Origin: Aquibium pacificus
Lineage (GTDB): Bacteria > Pseudomonadota > Alphaproteobacteria > Rhizobiales > Rhizobiaceae
Direction: 5' to 3'
Length of the DNA: 64,000 nucleotides
Assembly: GCF_040839445.1 (NCBI RefSeq)
Contig: NZ_JBDPGJ010000008.1
Coordinates: 124,001-188,000, forward strand
Shown: positions 39,374 through 48,024 of the stretch, in pieces
Position numbering within the stretch: the first letter of the stretch is position 1
Layout: the number at the start of each line of letters is the position of its first letter
The notes under the pieces: generated by a model
Seen by the model: only the letters and a program-made list of their open reading frames with translations
The model's database searches: none
What the model was told of the DNA's origin: nothing
Translations under genes and position numbers: made by a program

Positions 39374-42300
39374 TCAGGTGCGCAGCACCCTGTAGATCGC
39401 CGGGATGACCAGCACGGTCAGGATCGTCGAGGACGCCAGGCCGAAGAGCAACGAGATCGCCAGCCCCTGGAAGATCGGGTCGGTCAGGATCACCGCCGCG
39501 CCGATCATCGCCGCCAGCGCGGTGAGCAGGATCGGCTTGAAGCGGATCGAACCCGCCTCGATCAGCACGTCGGTCAGCGGCCTCCCCTCCCCGCCGGCAT
39601 GGCGGATGAAGTCGACCAGCAGGATCGAATTGCGCACGATGATGCCGGCGAGCGCGATGAAGCCGATCATCGAGGTGGCCGAGAACGGCGCGCCGAAAAG
39701 CCAGTGCCCGCCGAGAATGCCGATGAAGGTCAGCGGGATCGGCGTCAGGATGACCAGCGGCACCTTGAACGAGCCGAACTGCGCCACGACCAGGATGTAG
39801 ATGCCGAGCAGCGCCACCATGAAGGCCGCGCCCATGTCCCGGAAGGTCACCCAGGTCACTTCCCACTCGCCGTCCCAAAGAAGCGTGGAGACGGTTTCGT
39901 CCTGCGGCTGGCCGTGCAGCGATACTTCCGGCTTGGGCAACCCCGTCCAGTCCTGCGCGTCGATCGCCTCCTGCACCGCGAGCATTCCATAGAGCGGCGC
40001 CTCGAAGTCGCCGGCTAGCTCGGCCGTCACCATCTCGGCGGCGCGGCCGTTGTGGCGGAAGACGGGATAGGAGGCGCGGTCCTCGCTCACCTTCACCACG
40101 TCGCCGAGTTCGACGACGCCTCGGTCGCCGGGCAGGACGTTCGCCGGGATCGGCGTCGTGAGGAAGCTCTCGTCCAGGGTCCGGTCGCCCTTCGGCCGCT
40201 CGAGCCGGATCGGAATCGGCTGCCGGCCGCCGCCGCGGTGCGAGTAGCCGACGGTTCTGCCGCCATTGAGGATGGCGATGGTGTCGAACACGTCGCCCTC
40301 CTCGACCCGGAAGAACTCCAGGTCGTCGGTGGAAATCGTGGTACGCAGCCGGCGCGGCTGCTCGCCATAGGAGTTGTCGACGTCGACGATGAAGGGCACG
40401 GAGCGGAACGCCGCCTCCACCTTCTCCGCGACCCTGCGGCGCGTCTCGCCGTCGGGGCCGTAGATCTCGGCCAGCAGTGTCGCCATGACCGGCGGCCCGG
40501 GCGGCGGCTCCACGACCTTCAGGCTCGCCCCCTCGGGCAGGTCGAGCGATGCCAGGCTCTCGCGGATGACCAGCGCGATATCGTGGCTCGAGCGGTCGCG
40601 CTCCGCCTTCGGCAGGAGGTTGATCGCGACCTCCCCCTGCTGGGGCTCGGTGCGGTAGAAGGAATGCCGCACGAGGCCGTTGAAGTTGAAGGGTGCGGCC
40701 GTGCCGGCATGGGTCTGTACCGTACGAACTTCCGGAAACTCCATCACCTTTGTCGCCACGGCCTGCGCCACGGCGTCGGTCGCCTCGACGGAAGAGCCTT
40801 CCGGCAGGTCGATCGTGACGGAGAGTTCCGACTTGTTGTCGAAGGGCAGCAGCTTGACCGTCACGTCCTTGGTATAGAACAGCGCGAGCGAACCCAGCGT
40901 GAGCACACCCACGACGAGCAGGAAAGCCCAGCTGGCGAGTTTCGACGACAGAATCGGCCCCGCCACCATTGCATAGAGGCGGCCGAGCATGCCTCCGTGC
41001 GAGTGCTCGCCATGGGAGGCCACCGGCGCCTTGCCAGCCACCTTCAACATCAGCCATGGCGTCACCATCACGGCGACGAAGAAGGAGAAGATCATCGCGG
41101 CCGAGGCGTTGGCCGGGATCGGGCTCATGTAAGGACCCATCATCCCCGACACGAAGAGCATCGGCAAGAGTGCTGCCACGACGGTGAGCGTCGCCACGAT
41201 GGTCGGATTGCCGACCTCGGCCACCGCCTCGATCGCGGCCTGCTTGCGGTCGCGCCCGTCGCCCATTTCCCAGTGGCGGGCGATGTTCTCGATGACCACG
41301 ATTGCGTCGTCCACCAGGATGCCGATCGAAAAGATCAGCGCGAAGAGCGAGACGCGGTTGAGCGTATAGCCCATCACGCGCGAGGCGAAGAGCGTCAGAA
41401 GGATGGTGACCGGAATGACGACGGCGACGACCAGCGCCTCGCGCCGACCGATCGACAGCCAGACAAGGAGGATGATCGACACCGTCGCCAGTCCGAGGTG
41501 ATAGAGAAGCTCGTTCGCCTTCTCGTTGGCCGTCTCGCCGTAGTCGCGCGTCACCTCGACGGCGATCTCTTCCGGGATCAGCTGGCCTTCGAGGCTCTCG
41601 ACCCGATGCAGTATCTCCTCCGCCACCGTGACGGCATTCGAGCCCGCACGCTTCGCCACCGCCAGCGTCACCGACGGCAGCCGCAGCAGGCCTTCTCCGT
41701 CTCGGGTCACCGTCGCGACGTAGCTCTCCTCGCCGGTGTCGGCAAAGGTGATGTCGGCCACGTCGCGGACATAGACCGGGCGGCCGTCGCGGGCCGTCAG
41801 CAGCAGATTGCCGATCTGGGAGGGCGAATTGAGCGTCTCGCCGGCGACCACCATGATCTGCTCGCCCGCGTCGCGAACCCGGCCGGCGGGAAAGGCGCGG
41901 TTGGCGCTCTCCACCTTGCCGGCGAGCTGCTGGAGCGTGATCCCGTAGAGCGCCAGGCGACGTGGATCGGGCGCGACGCGGATGCGCTCGCTGGTCTCGC
42001 CGACGAGATAGGTCAGGCCGACATCGTCGATCTTGGCGATCTCCGTGCGCAGTTCGCGCGCGATGCGGCTCAGGTCGTTGGCCGTAATGCGGCCGGCGGC
42101 TTGAGGCTTCGGTGCCAGCGTGAGCGAGACGATCGCGACGTCGTCGATGCCGCGTCCGACGATCAGCGGCTCGGGAATTCCGACCGGGATGCGATCCAGA
42201 TTGGCGCGCACCTTGTCGTGCACGCGCAGCACCGCGGCGTCGGACGACGTTCCGACGACGAAGCGGGCGGTCACCAGCACGCCGTCGTCCATGCTTTGCG

Positions 42301-42574
42301 AATAGACGTGCTCGACGCCGTCGATGCCCTTGACGATCGTCTCCAGCGGCTCGGTGACGAGCTTCACGGCGTCTTCCGCCTTGAGCCCGTCCGCGCTCAC
42401 GCGGATGTCGACCATGGGCACGGAGATCTGCGGCTCCTCCTCGCGCGGCAGCGTCATCAGCGCCACGAGCCCGAAGGCGAAGGCTGCGATCAGGAACAGC
42501 GGCGTCAGCGGCGAAACGATGAAGGCCCGCGTCAGGCCGCCCGCGATGCCGAGCGGCTTCGGTGATGATGTCAT
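39374..42574 (-). CDS. RND-family efflux pump, inner-membrane transporter
   Basis: A 1066-residue pump of the AcrB/MexF type, with twelve membrane helices and two large periplasmic loops. The proton relay pair is visible in helix 4 (SIGILVDDAIVVIENIARHW), and the second half contains the matching FIALAGIIVRNSILLVDFIR. It starts MTSSPKPLGIAGGLTRAFI. The membrane fusion protein gene upstream overlaps it by four bases (ATGA). Substrate not deducible; the neighbouring sulfide oxidoreductase and DUF2892 genes suggest a link to sulfur or redox stress. No outer-membrane channel gene is adjacent. Confidence 0.95.
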   Translation of the reverse strand: MTSSPKPLGIAGGLTRAFIVSPLTPLFLIAAFAFGLVALMTLPREEEPQISVPMVDIRVSADGLKAEDAVKLVTEPLETIVKGIDGVEHVYSQSMDDGVLVTARFVVGTSSDAAVLRVHDKVRANLDRIPVGIPEPLIVGRGIDDVAIVSLTLAPKPQAAGRITANDLSRIARELRTEIAKIDDVGLTYLVGETSERIRVAPDPRRLALYGITLQQLAGKVESANRAFPAGRVRDAGEQIMVVAGETLNSPSQIGNLLLTARDGRPVYVRDVADITFADTGEESYVATVTRDGEGLLRLPSVTLAVAKRAGSNAVTVAEEILHRVESLEGQLIPEEIAVEVTRDYGETANEKANELLYHLGLATVSIILLVWLSIGRREALVVAVVIPVTILLTLFASRVMGYTLNRVSLFALIFSIGILVDDAIVVIENIARHWEMGDGRDRKQAAIEAVAEVGNPTIVATLTVVAALLPMLFVSGMMGPYMSPIPANASAAMIFSFFVAVMVTPWLMLKVAGKAPVASHGEHSHGGMLGRLYAMVAGPILSSKLASWAFLLVVGVLTLGSLALFYTKDVTVKLLPFDNKSELSVTIDLPEGSSVEATDAVAQAVATKVMEFPEVRTVQTHAGTAAPFNFNGLVRHSFYRTEPQQGEVAINLLPKAERDRSSHDIALVIRESLASLDLPEGASLKVVEPPPGPPVMATLLAEIYGPDGETRRRVAEKVEAAFRSVPFIVDVDNSYGEQPRRLRTTISTDDLEFFRVEEGDVFDTIAILNGGRTVGYSHRGGGRQPIPIRLERPKGDRTLDESFLTTPIPANVLPGDRGVVELGDVVKVSEDRASYPVFRHNGRAAEMVTAELAGDFEAPLYGMLAVQEAIDAQDWTGLPKPEVSLHGQPQDETVSTLLWDGEWEVTWVTFRDMGAAFMVALLGIYILVVAQFGSFKVPLVILTPIPLTFIGILGGHWLFGAPFSATSMIGFIALAGIIVRNSILLVDFIRHAGGEGRPLTDVLIEAGSIRFKPILLTALAAMIGAAVILTDPIFQGLAISLLFGLASSTILTVLVIPAIYRVLRT

Positions 42575-43530
42575 TGAATGTCCACCACGTCGCCGGCCGA
42601 CAGGCCGGTCAGAATCTCGATCTGATCGCCGTCCCCCCGGAGCGGTTCCCCGAGGATGACGGCGCGTTCGACCTGCCTGCCGTCTTCGGTGACGGCGACG
42701 AAATCGATGCCTGAACGCGTGACCACGGCGCTGCGCGGGACCACGATCGCCTGCCGCTCGCCCACGGGAACCTCCACGAGCACGCGGGCATCGACGAAGA
42801 CGCTGTCGAGCGCGTCGACCTCCACGTCGGCCACGACGCGGCCGTTCTCGATCTGCGGATAGATCTTGGCCATGCGGCCGACCAGTTCCTCGCCGTTGGC
42901 GCTGATGCTGATCTTCGACCCCTCGACCAGCGTGGCCGAGTGCCGCTCTGGGATGGCGAGGCGGAGAAAGAACCCGCCCCCGCCGAGCGTGGCGACCGTC
43001 TCGCCCGGCATGATCACCGCGCCGCGCGTCACCGGGACGGTCAGGATGCGGCCGGCGGCCGGCGCCAGCACGTCGCCTTCCTCGCCTTGCTGGACCACGA
43101 CGGACCGTTGCGCCTGGGTGGAGGCAATCTGGTTCTGGGCAACCTCGACGTCGGTGCGCAGCTGGTCGAGGCGCTGCGCGGTGACGATGCCGCGATTGAC
43201 CAGGGTTTCGCCGCGTTCGAGTTCCGTCCGCGCCTTTGTCAATTGCGCCTCCAGAGAACGAAGCTGGGCGTCGAGTGCGGCGACCTGGAAGTCGATCTTG
43301 TCGTCGCGCACCGTGGCGATGCGCTGTCCGGCCTCCACCTCGTCGCCTTCGGTGACGATCAGGTCGACCACCGTGCCACCGATGCGCGCCCTGGCTGGCA
43401 CGAGATCCCGCGCTTCCACGCGGCCGTAGACCGCCTTCCATTCGGTGATGGTGGTCGGCTCGACGGTATACGGCTCGGCCAAGGCAACGCTTGCCGCCAG
43501 CACGGCCGCGACGGTCAGGAGAATGCGCAT
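42571..43530 (-). CDS. RND efflux membrane fusion protein (HlyD-like)
   Basis: A 319-residue periplasmic adaptor. Signal peptide MRILLTVAAVLAASVALA, then the biotinyl-lipoyl-like half motif GGTVVDLIVTEGDEVEAGQR, a helical hairpin (about 95-155) and the second half VLAPAAGRILTVPVTRGAV. The beta-barrel and membrane-proximal domains follow. The fusion protein and pump genes are translationally coupled. The small DUF2892 gene lies 17 bases upstream of its start, making a three-gene operon. Confidence 0.93.
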   Translation of the reverse strand: MRILLTVAAVLAASVALAEPYTVEPTTITEWKAVYGRVEARDLVPARARIGGTVVDLIVTEGDEVEAGQRIATVRDDKIDFQVAALDAQLRSLEAQLTKARTELERGETLVNRGIVTAQRLDQLRTDVEVAQNQIASTQAQRSVVVQQGEEGDVLAPAAGRILTVPVTRGAVIMPGETVATLGGGGFFLRLAIPERHSATLVEGSKISISANGEELVGRMAKIYPQIENGRVVADVEVDALDSVFVDARVLVEVPVGERQAIVVPRSAVVTRSGIDFVAVTEDGRQVERAVILGEPLRGDGDQIEILTGLSAGDVVDIQ

Positions 43531-43547
43531 CGGTGGGACCCAGTCTT

Positions 43548-43748
43548 TCAGAAGGCGCAGCCCGGCTTCACGCCGAACAGCTTGAAGATCGACGCGGCCG
43601 GGCAGAACCCGGTGAAGGAGGACTGCAGGAGGTTCAGGCCGATGAAGACGGTGAACCAGACGAAGAGCGGCGATACCCATACGGTCAGCGCGACCGAGAG
43701 CAGCACCATGAAGCCGGCGAAGGCGAGGACGGAACGATCGAGAGTCAT
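43548..43748 (-). CDS. DUF2892 small membrane protein (YgaP-like transmembrane domain)
   Basis: A 66-residue protein with two hydrophobic helices, TLDRSVLAFAGFMVLLSVAL and then TVFIGLNLLQSSFTGFCPAA, ending SIFKLFGVKPGCAF. The GFCPA segment with a conserved Cys is typical of the DUF2892 domain found alone or fused to rhodanese (YgaP) in sulfur-transfer proteins. ATG 43748 gives MTLDRSVL; a start at 43772 would add eight residues but runs into the operator-like repeat. First gene of the RND operon. The association with rhodanese-type proteins supports a sulfur-related role for the operon. Confidence 0.88.
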   Translation of the reverse strand: MTLDRSVLAFAGFMVLLSVALTVWVSPLFVWFTVFIGLNLLQSSFTGFCPAASIFKLFGVKPGCAF

Positions 43749-43767
43749 TGCGGATCTCCATTGAATG

Positions 43768-43793
43768 AACACATGAACACTTATGCATGTGTT
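43768..43793. promoter_or_regulatory. Inverted-repeat operator ahead of the DUF2892-RND operon
   Basis: AACACATG, ten bases, CATGTGTT: a perfect 8-bp dyad 20 bases upstream of the DUF2892 start. Compact AT-rich dyads in this position are typical of ArsR-type regulators (for example BigR/SqrR, which control sulfide genes). No such regulator gene is in the window, so the match to that family is an inference. Confidence 0.5.
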
Positions 43794-43834
43794 TTGCGAT
43801 GTTCAAGTCCCGCGCCGCCGCTTTCGGCCGCTCG

Positions 43835-43855
43835 CCGGCCGGTTTCGCCGGCCGG
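43835..43855 (-). terminator. Hairpin after the sulfide oxidoreductase gene
   Basis: CCGGCCGG, five-base loop, CCGGCCGG: a perfect 8-bp GC stem nine bases beyond the oxidoreductase stop. There is no T-run, so termination may be partial or depend on Rho. It separates the oxidoreductase message from the DUF2892-RND operon. Confidence 0.5.
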
Positions 43856-43863
43856 GGGAGCGC

Positions 43864-45171
43864 TCAGGCGGGCGCCTTGTCTTTCTCCAGATCGATCTTG
43901 ACGTCCTTCAGCTTGTCGATCCCGAGCACCTGAAGCGCGAGCTTCTCGTAGAACGGCTCGGACTTTCCCGACCGGATCTTGTGCAGGAAGTACTTTTCGA
44001 ACCCCACCTTGGCCGTGTGGACCCACTTGCCCGAAGCGGACCAGTTGACGTTGCGCGGCGGAATCTGCGGCTGCGCTACGAAGGCAATGCCCGAATCCCC
44101 GAAATCGGCAAGGCAGACCGCGTTCCACGTGCCCTGGGCGTCCGGCTCCTTGCCGTCGACCAGGCGGGCGATGTTTCGGGCCGTCGCCGTAACCATGGAT
44201 TCGATCATGAAACCGGTCTTCGGCACGCCCACCGGCACCGGCGTCTTGCCGACCGGCGGGATCGCCACGCACACGCCGATACCGAAAACCTGCGGGAAGG
44301 CCGGATTGCGCTGGTGCGCGTCGACCACGATGAACCCGCGCGGATTGGTCAGCCCTTCGATGCCGCGCACCGCCTCCACGCCGCGGAACGCCGGCAGCAT
44401 CATCATGAAGCGGTGCGGGAGTTCGTGCGTCCGCTGCACCGATCCGTCCTCGGCGATTTCCGAGACGTGCAGCGTGGCGGGCTCGACCTTGTCTACCCGG
44501 GCATTGGTGATCCACTTGATGTGATGCTGGCGAAGCTCGCTCTCGAGCAGGCCCTTGGTGTCGCCCACCCCGTCGAGCCCGAGATGGCCGATATACGGCT
44601 CAGACGTCACGAAGGTCATCGGCACCTTGTCGCGGACCTTTGCGTCGCGCAGCGCCTTGTCGAGGATGAAGGCGAATTCGTAGGCCGGCCCGAAGCAGGA
44701 TGCTCCCTGCACGGCGCCGATGATCACCGGGCCGGGATTCTTCACCAGTTCGTCGAACGCGGTCTTTGCCTGTAGAGCATGGTCGACATGGCAGACCGAC
44801 TGCGTGTTGGCCGCGGGCCCAAACCCCTCGATCTCGTCGAAGGCGAGGTCCGGCCCCGTCGCTATCACCAGATAATCGTAGGAAAGCGCAGCCCCGTCGT
44901 TGAGCTCGATCCGCTTCTCGGCGGGATGGACGCTTTTTGCACCCTGCGGGTAGAGTTCGATGCCGCGCCGCCCGAATACCTTGGTGAGATCGACCTCGAT
45001 CGCCTCGCGGCTGCGCCAGCCGACGGCGACCCAGGGATTGGATGGCACGAAGGAGTAGCTGCTGCCATTGTTCACGACCGAGACCCGGTGCGCCTTGCCC
45101 AAGGCATCGCGAAGTTCGTAGGCCATGATCGTGCCGCCGAGCCCCGCTCCAAGAACCACCACATGTGACAT
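43864..45171 (-). CDS. Sulfide:quinone oxidoreductase-type flavoprotein
   Basis: A 435-residue FAD protein that should oxidise sulfide to polysulfide or sulfane sulfur and reduce quinone. FAD motif VVVLGAGLGGTIMAYELRDA; the three cysteines needed by SQR are all present: Cys127 (QSVCHVDH), Cys159 (GASCFGPAYEF) and Cys353 (NAVCLADFGDSG). The C-terminal membrane-binding helices (VGFEKYFLHKIRSGKSEPFY) are intact. The start at 45171 follows GGGAGG. An FNR/FixK-type box lies 82 bases upstream. Placed next to the DUF2892-RND operon on the same strand. Confidence 0.92.
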   Translation of the reverse strand: MSHVVVLGAGLGGTIMAYELRDALGKAHRVSVVNNGSSYSFVPSNPWVAVGWRSREAIEVDLTKVFGRRGIELYPQGAKSVHPAEKRIELNDGAALSYDYLVIATGPDLAFDEIEGFGPAANTQSVCHVDHALQAKTAFDELVKNPGPVIIGAVQGASCFGPAYEFAFILDKALRDAKVRDKVPMTFVTSEPYIGHLGLDGVGDTKGLLESELRQHHIKWITNARVDKVEPATLHVSEIAEDGSVQRTHELPHRFMMMLPAFRGVEAVRGIEGLTNPRGFIVVDAHQRNPAFPQVFGIGVCVAIPPVGKTPVPVGVPKTGFMIESMVTATARNIARLVDGKEPDAQGTWNAVCLADFGDSGIAFVAQPQIPPRNVNWSASGKWVHTAKVGFEKYFLHKIRSGKSEPFYEKLALQVLGIDKLKDVKIDLEKDKAPA

Positions 45172-45252
45172 GCCGAATGCCTCCCGTAGGTTGGATATCG
45201 CCGGCCGCGCCGACAGTTCGCATGAAACATAAGCGGTCAGGCGCTGCGCGCT

Positions 45253-45266
45253 TTGATATCGGTCAA
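45253..45266. promoter_or_regulatory. FNR/FixK-type box upstream of the sulfide oxidoreductase gene
   Basis: TTGACCGATATCAA on the minus strand matches TTGAY-N4-RTCAA exactly, the box bound by FNR, FixK and NnrR proteins of alphaproteobacteria. It is 82 bases upstream of the start codon. Anaerobic or NO-dependent control of the gene is inferred. Confidence 0.55.
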
Positions 45267-45373
45267 CGGATCTCCGGTTGCGCTTGCGCGGACCAGGCAT
45301 CACGCTCGCGGTACTGGTTCACCGCTGGTGAGGAGGATATGACTGGGTCCGCAACGGAATGGCGGGGGAAGCG

Positions 45374-46003
45374 ATGCCGAGCATCGACAGCATCTTCAAT
45401 GCCTTCGTGACGATCCTCGTCACAGTCGACCCGCCCGGTCTGGCGCCCCTCTTCCTCGCGCTCACCAAGGGAATGAACCGGTCGGAGCGCCAGCAGGTGG
45501 GGTTGCGGGCTTCCATCATCGGTTTCCTGGTGCTCGCCCTCTTCGCGGTGGCCGGCGCGGCGATCCTCTCGGTCTTCGGCATCACCCTGCCCGCCTTCCG
45601 GGTCGCCGGCGGGCTGCTCCTGTTCTTCATCGCCTTCGAGATGATCTTCGAGCGCCGTCAGGAGCGGAAGGAAAAGAGCGCGGACACGGCGATCACCCGC
45701 GACCACATCCACAACATCGCTGCCTTCCCGCTTGCCATCCCGCTCATTGCAGGGCCGGGGGCGATATCGGCGACGGTGCTGCTGTCGGGCTCCTTCGACA
45801 GTGTCGCCGCGCAGGTCGTGCTCGTCGGCGTGATTCTCGTCTGCATCGCCCTCACCTATCTCGTTTTCCTGCTGGCCGAACGCGTCGACCGCTTCCTCGG
45901 CCAGACCGGACGCTCGATCCTCACCCGTCTGCTCGGGGTCATCCTCGCCGCGCTTGCGGTCCAGTTCGTCGCCGATGGCATCCGGGCGCTGGTGCTGGCG
46001 TGA
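45374..46003 (+). CDS. MarC-family integral membrane protein
   Basis: A 209-residue, six-helix protein of the MarC/UPF0056 family: IFNAFVTILVTVDPPGLAPL near the N-terminus, then FPLAIPLIAGPGAISATVLL and a final VRF-like helix AALAVQFVADGIRALVLA. Despite its name the family has no shown role in antibiotic resistance; transport function is unproven. The start at 45374 follows GGGGGAAGC; the alternative ATG at 45359 lacks a good ribosome binding site. It overlaps the following MFS gene by four bases (GTGA). Confidence 0.92.
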   Translation: MPSIDSIFNAFVTILVTVDPPGLAPLFLALTKGMNRSERQQVGLRASIIGFLVLALFAVAGAAILSVFGITLPAFRVAGGLLLFFIAFEMIFERRQERKEKSADTAITRDHIHNIAAFPLAIPLIAGPGAISATVLLSGSFDSVAAQVVLVGVILVCIALTYLVFLLAERVDRFLGQTGRSILTRLLGVILAALAVQFVADGIRALVLA

Positions 46004-47223
46004 CGCCCCTCCCCGCGGGTGCCGGTCGGTATGCCGCATCGTCGAAGACGGCATCCGTCCTCCTCCTCGTCCTGGCCGAGATGGCCGGCATGAGCCTGTG
46101 GTTCGTCTCGGCGGCCATTCTTCCCGACATGGTGCGCGAGGCCGGGGTGTCCGCGACACGGCAGGCGCTGCTGTCGAGCAGCGTGCAGGCCGGCTTCGTG
46201 CTCGGCGCGCTTGTCGTTTCGATCAGCGGCATCGCAGACCGGCTTGACCCCCGGCGCGTGTTCGCCGCGTCCGCCCTCCTCGCCGCCGCCATCAACCTGT
46301 CTCTGCTGATCCTCCCCATCGGCGGCAACGCCGCCATCGCCGCGCGGTTCGCCACCGGGGCGCTTCTGGCCGGCGTGTACCCGATCGGTATGAAGATCAT
46401 CGTCGGCTGGGGGTTGCGCGACCGCGGATTCCTCGTTGGGCTGCTGGTCGCCGCGCTCACTTTGGGCAGTTCGATGCCCTACTTCGCAGCCTTTCTCGGC
46501 GGAGCGGACTGGCGCCTGACGGTCATGGCCGCCTCGGCTCTGGCCGGTCTCGGCGGCCTCCTTGTACTGGCGACGGGTCTCGGCCCGCATCACGTGCGCG
46601 CTTTACGTTTCGAGCCGTCGGCGATCAGGCTCGCCTGGACCAACCGGGAGATCCGCTACGCCTATTGCGGCTATTTCGGCCACATGTGGGAACTCTTTTC
46701 CATGTGGGCCTGGATCGGCGCCGCCTCGGCCGCGTCCTTCTCGTTCAGCATGGCTGCCGAGGATGCACAGAGCCTTGGCAAGCTGACGGCGTTCCTCGCC
46801 ATCGCGCTCGGTGCCATCTTCTGCGTGCCGGCCGGCTGGGCGGCCGATCGCGTCGGCAAGGCGGAAGTGACGATCGTGGCCATGGCAGTCAGCGGACTGG
46901 CGGGGCTTCTCACGGCCGCGACCTTTGGCGGCGCGCCCGCGATCACGATCGCACTGGTGCTTCTGTGGGGCATATCGGTCATTCCGGATTCCGCCCAGTT
47001 CTCCGCGATCGTGGCCGACAAGGCGCCGCCTCACCTCGCCGGCAGCCTTCTGACCTTCCAGACGGCGATCGGCTTCGCGCTGACCATTCTCACCGTGCAG
47101 ATGACCCCGGTCGCCGCGCAGGCCTTCGGCTGGCCGCCCGTGCTGGCGGCATTGGCGGCGGGACCGTTCCTCGGCATCGCGGCGATGTGGCCGCTCAGGC
47201 GGACTAGGGCGAAGGAGAGCTAG
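46000..47223 (+). CDS. Major facilitator superfamily transporter
   Basis: Twelve-helix MFS protein of 407 residues. The first half contains LLVLAEMAGMSLWFVSAAIL and the loop motif GIADRLDPRRVFA, a variant of the family GxxxDRxGRR. The second half has AGWAADRVGKAEVTIVAMA. It resembles the cyanate/nitrate-like or CynX-type carriers in its first helix, but the substrate is not clear. The GTG start overlaps the marC-like stop, so the two are translationally coupled. Confidence 0.9.
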   Translation: MTPLPAGAGRYAASSKTASVLLLVLAEMAGMSLWFVSAAILPDMVREAGVSATRQALLSSSVQAGFVLGALVVSISGIADRLDPRRVFAASALLAAAINLSLLILPIGGNAAIAARFATGALLAGVYPIGMKIIVGWGLRDRGFLVGLLVAALTLGSSMPYFAAFLGGADWRLTVMAASALAGLGGLLVLATGLGPHHVRALRFEPSAIRLAWTNREIRYAYCGYFGHMWELFSMWAWIGAASAASFSFSMAAEDAQSLGKLTAFLAIALGAIFCVPAGWAADRVGKAEVTIVAMAVSGLAGLLTAATFGGAPAITIALVLLWGISVIPDSAQFSAIVADKAPPHLAGSLLTFQTAIGFALTILTVQMTPVAAQAFGWPPVLAALAAGPFLGIAAMWPLRRTRAKES

Positions 47224-47315
47224 AGCCACGCGAATTCGAGCAAAAGCATCGACGCTCGCGGCGGATTTCACGGTTCGCGGACGACCCGATGCAAGCCTCG
47301 CCTCGCGCCGCCCCG

Positions 47316-47816
47316 TCAGGCGATCGGCAGCATCAGCCGCAGCATCGGCAACCCGTCGAAATCGACGTCGGCCGCATATTCCTCGCGGTGATGCGGTCCG
47401 TCCCTCGGGCGCACATGCCCGACCATGCCGATCCACTCGATCATCCGACCGTAGCGCTCCACGACGTCACCGTCGGTATCGGAGTGCCACACGGTAGCGT
47501 ATTTCCGCGCCGGGAGCGCGAGCTTCGTCCAGGCCTCTTCGCTGGCCGCCTCGCGCTCGCCCCTCTCGAATCCGACGAACGTACGAAATCGTCCCGGCCC
47601 CGTATTCCAGGAGACGCCGACGATCGAGCCGCCCCAGAGCGATCGTCCCAGGTCGCCGCTGCGCGCCTGCACCGTCTTCAACACCGAGCGGACCGCGCCG
47701 GCGGCTGCCTCCTCATGGGTCCCCTCCCAGAAAAGGCCCTCGAGATCCTGCGCCGGCCGCTCGGTTATGCCGAACTCTCCGAATGCAGGCGCTTGCGGGC
47801 CGCACAACAGACACAT
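47316..47816 (-). CDS. GyrI/AraC-type effector-binding domain protein
   Basis: A 166-residue stand-alone protein whose second half (WTKLALPARKYATVWHSDTD, then MIEWIGMVGHVRPRDGPHHR and YAADVDFDGLPMLRLMLPIA) follows the GyrI-like small-molecule-binding pattern: the LP-x-x-x-YA motif and a terminal strand ending LPI. It lacks any DNA-binding domain. The first 60 residues are less clear. Such proteins bind hydrophobic or cationic compounds; the assignment is moderate. It stands alone between the MFS gene and the helicase gene. Confidence 0.65.
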   Translation of the reverse strand: MCLLCGPQAPAFGEFGITERPAQDLEGLFWEGTHEEAAAGAVRSVLKTVQARSGDLGRSLWGGSIVGVSWNTGPGRFRTFVGFERGEREAASEEAWTKLALPARKYATVWHSDTDGDVVERYGRMIEWIGMVGHVRPRDGPHHREEYAADVDFDGLPMLRLMLPIA

Positions 47817-48024
47817 GGATCAGAAAGGCTCCGGTTGGGCGGAGTGCCAACGACATGCGCAGGGACACTCCATCTGATTTCCCGATGCGGAAACATGCCT
47901 ACAAACTCGGCGCGTGTAAACTTCCTCCTCGTCCGTGCCGCCCGGCGGTACCGCGCCTACAACGCGTCCGCCGGGTGATGCGAAGCGGTTGCGAACAAAG
48001 CGGAAACGGGCTTCATTCCCGCGC

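Noticed and set aside
40052..42565. Long open frame on the plus strand opposite the RND pump gene
   Set aside because: It is an antisense frame created by GC-rich third positions. Its translation is Arg, Asp and His rich without any domain; the minus-strand pump is complete.
45340..45410. 23-codon frame with a strong ribosome binding site overlapping the MarC start
   Set aside because: GAGGAGGAT precedes ATG 45340, so a leader peptide is conceivable, but the frame has no recognisable character and overlaps the MarC gene; evidence is too weak.
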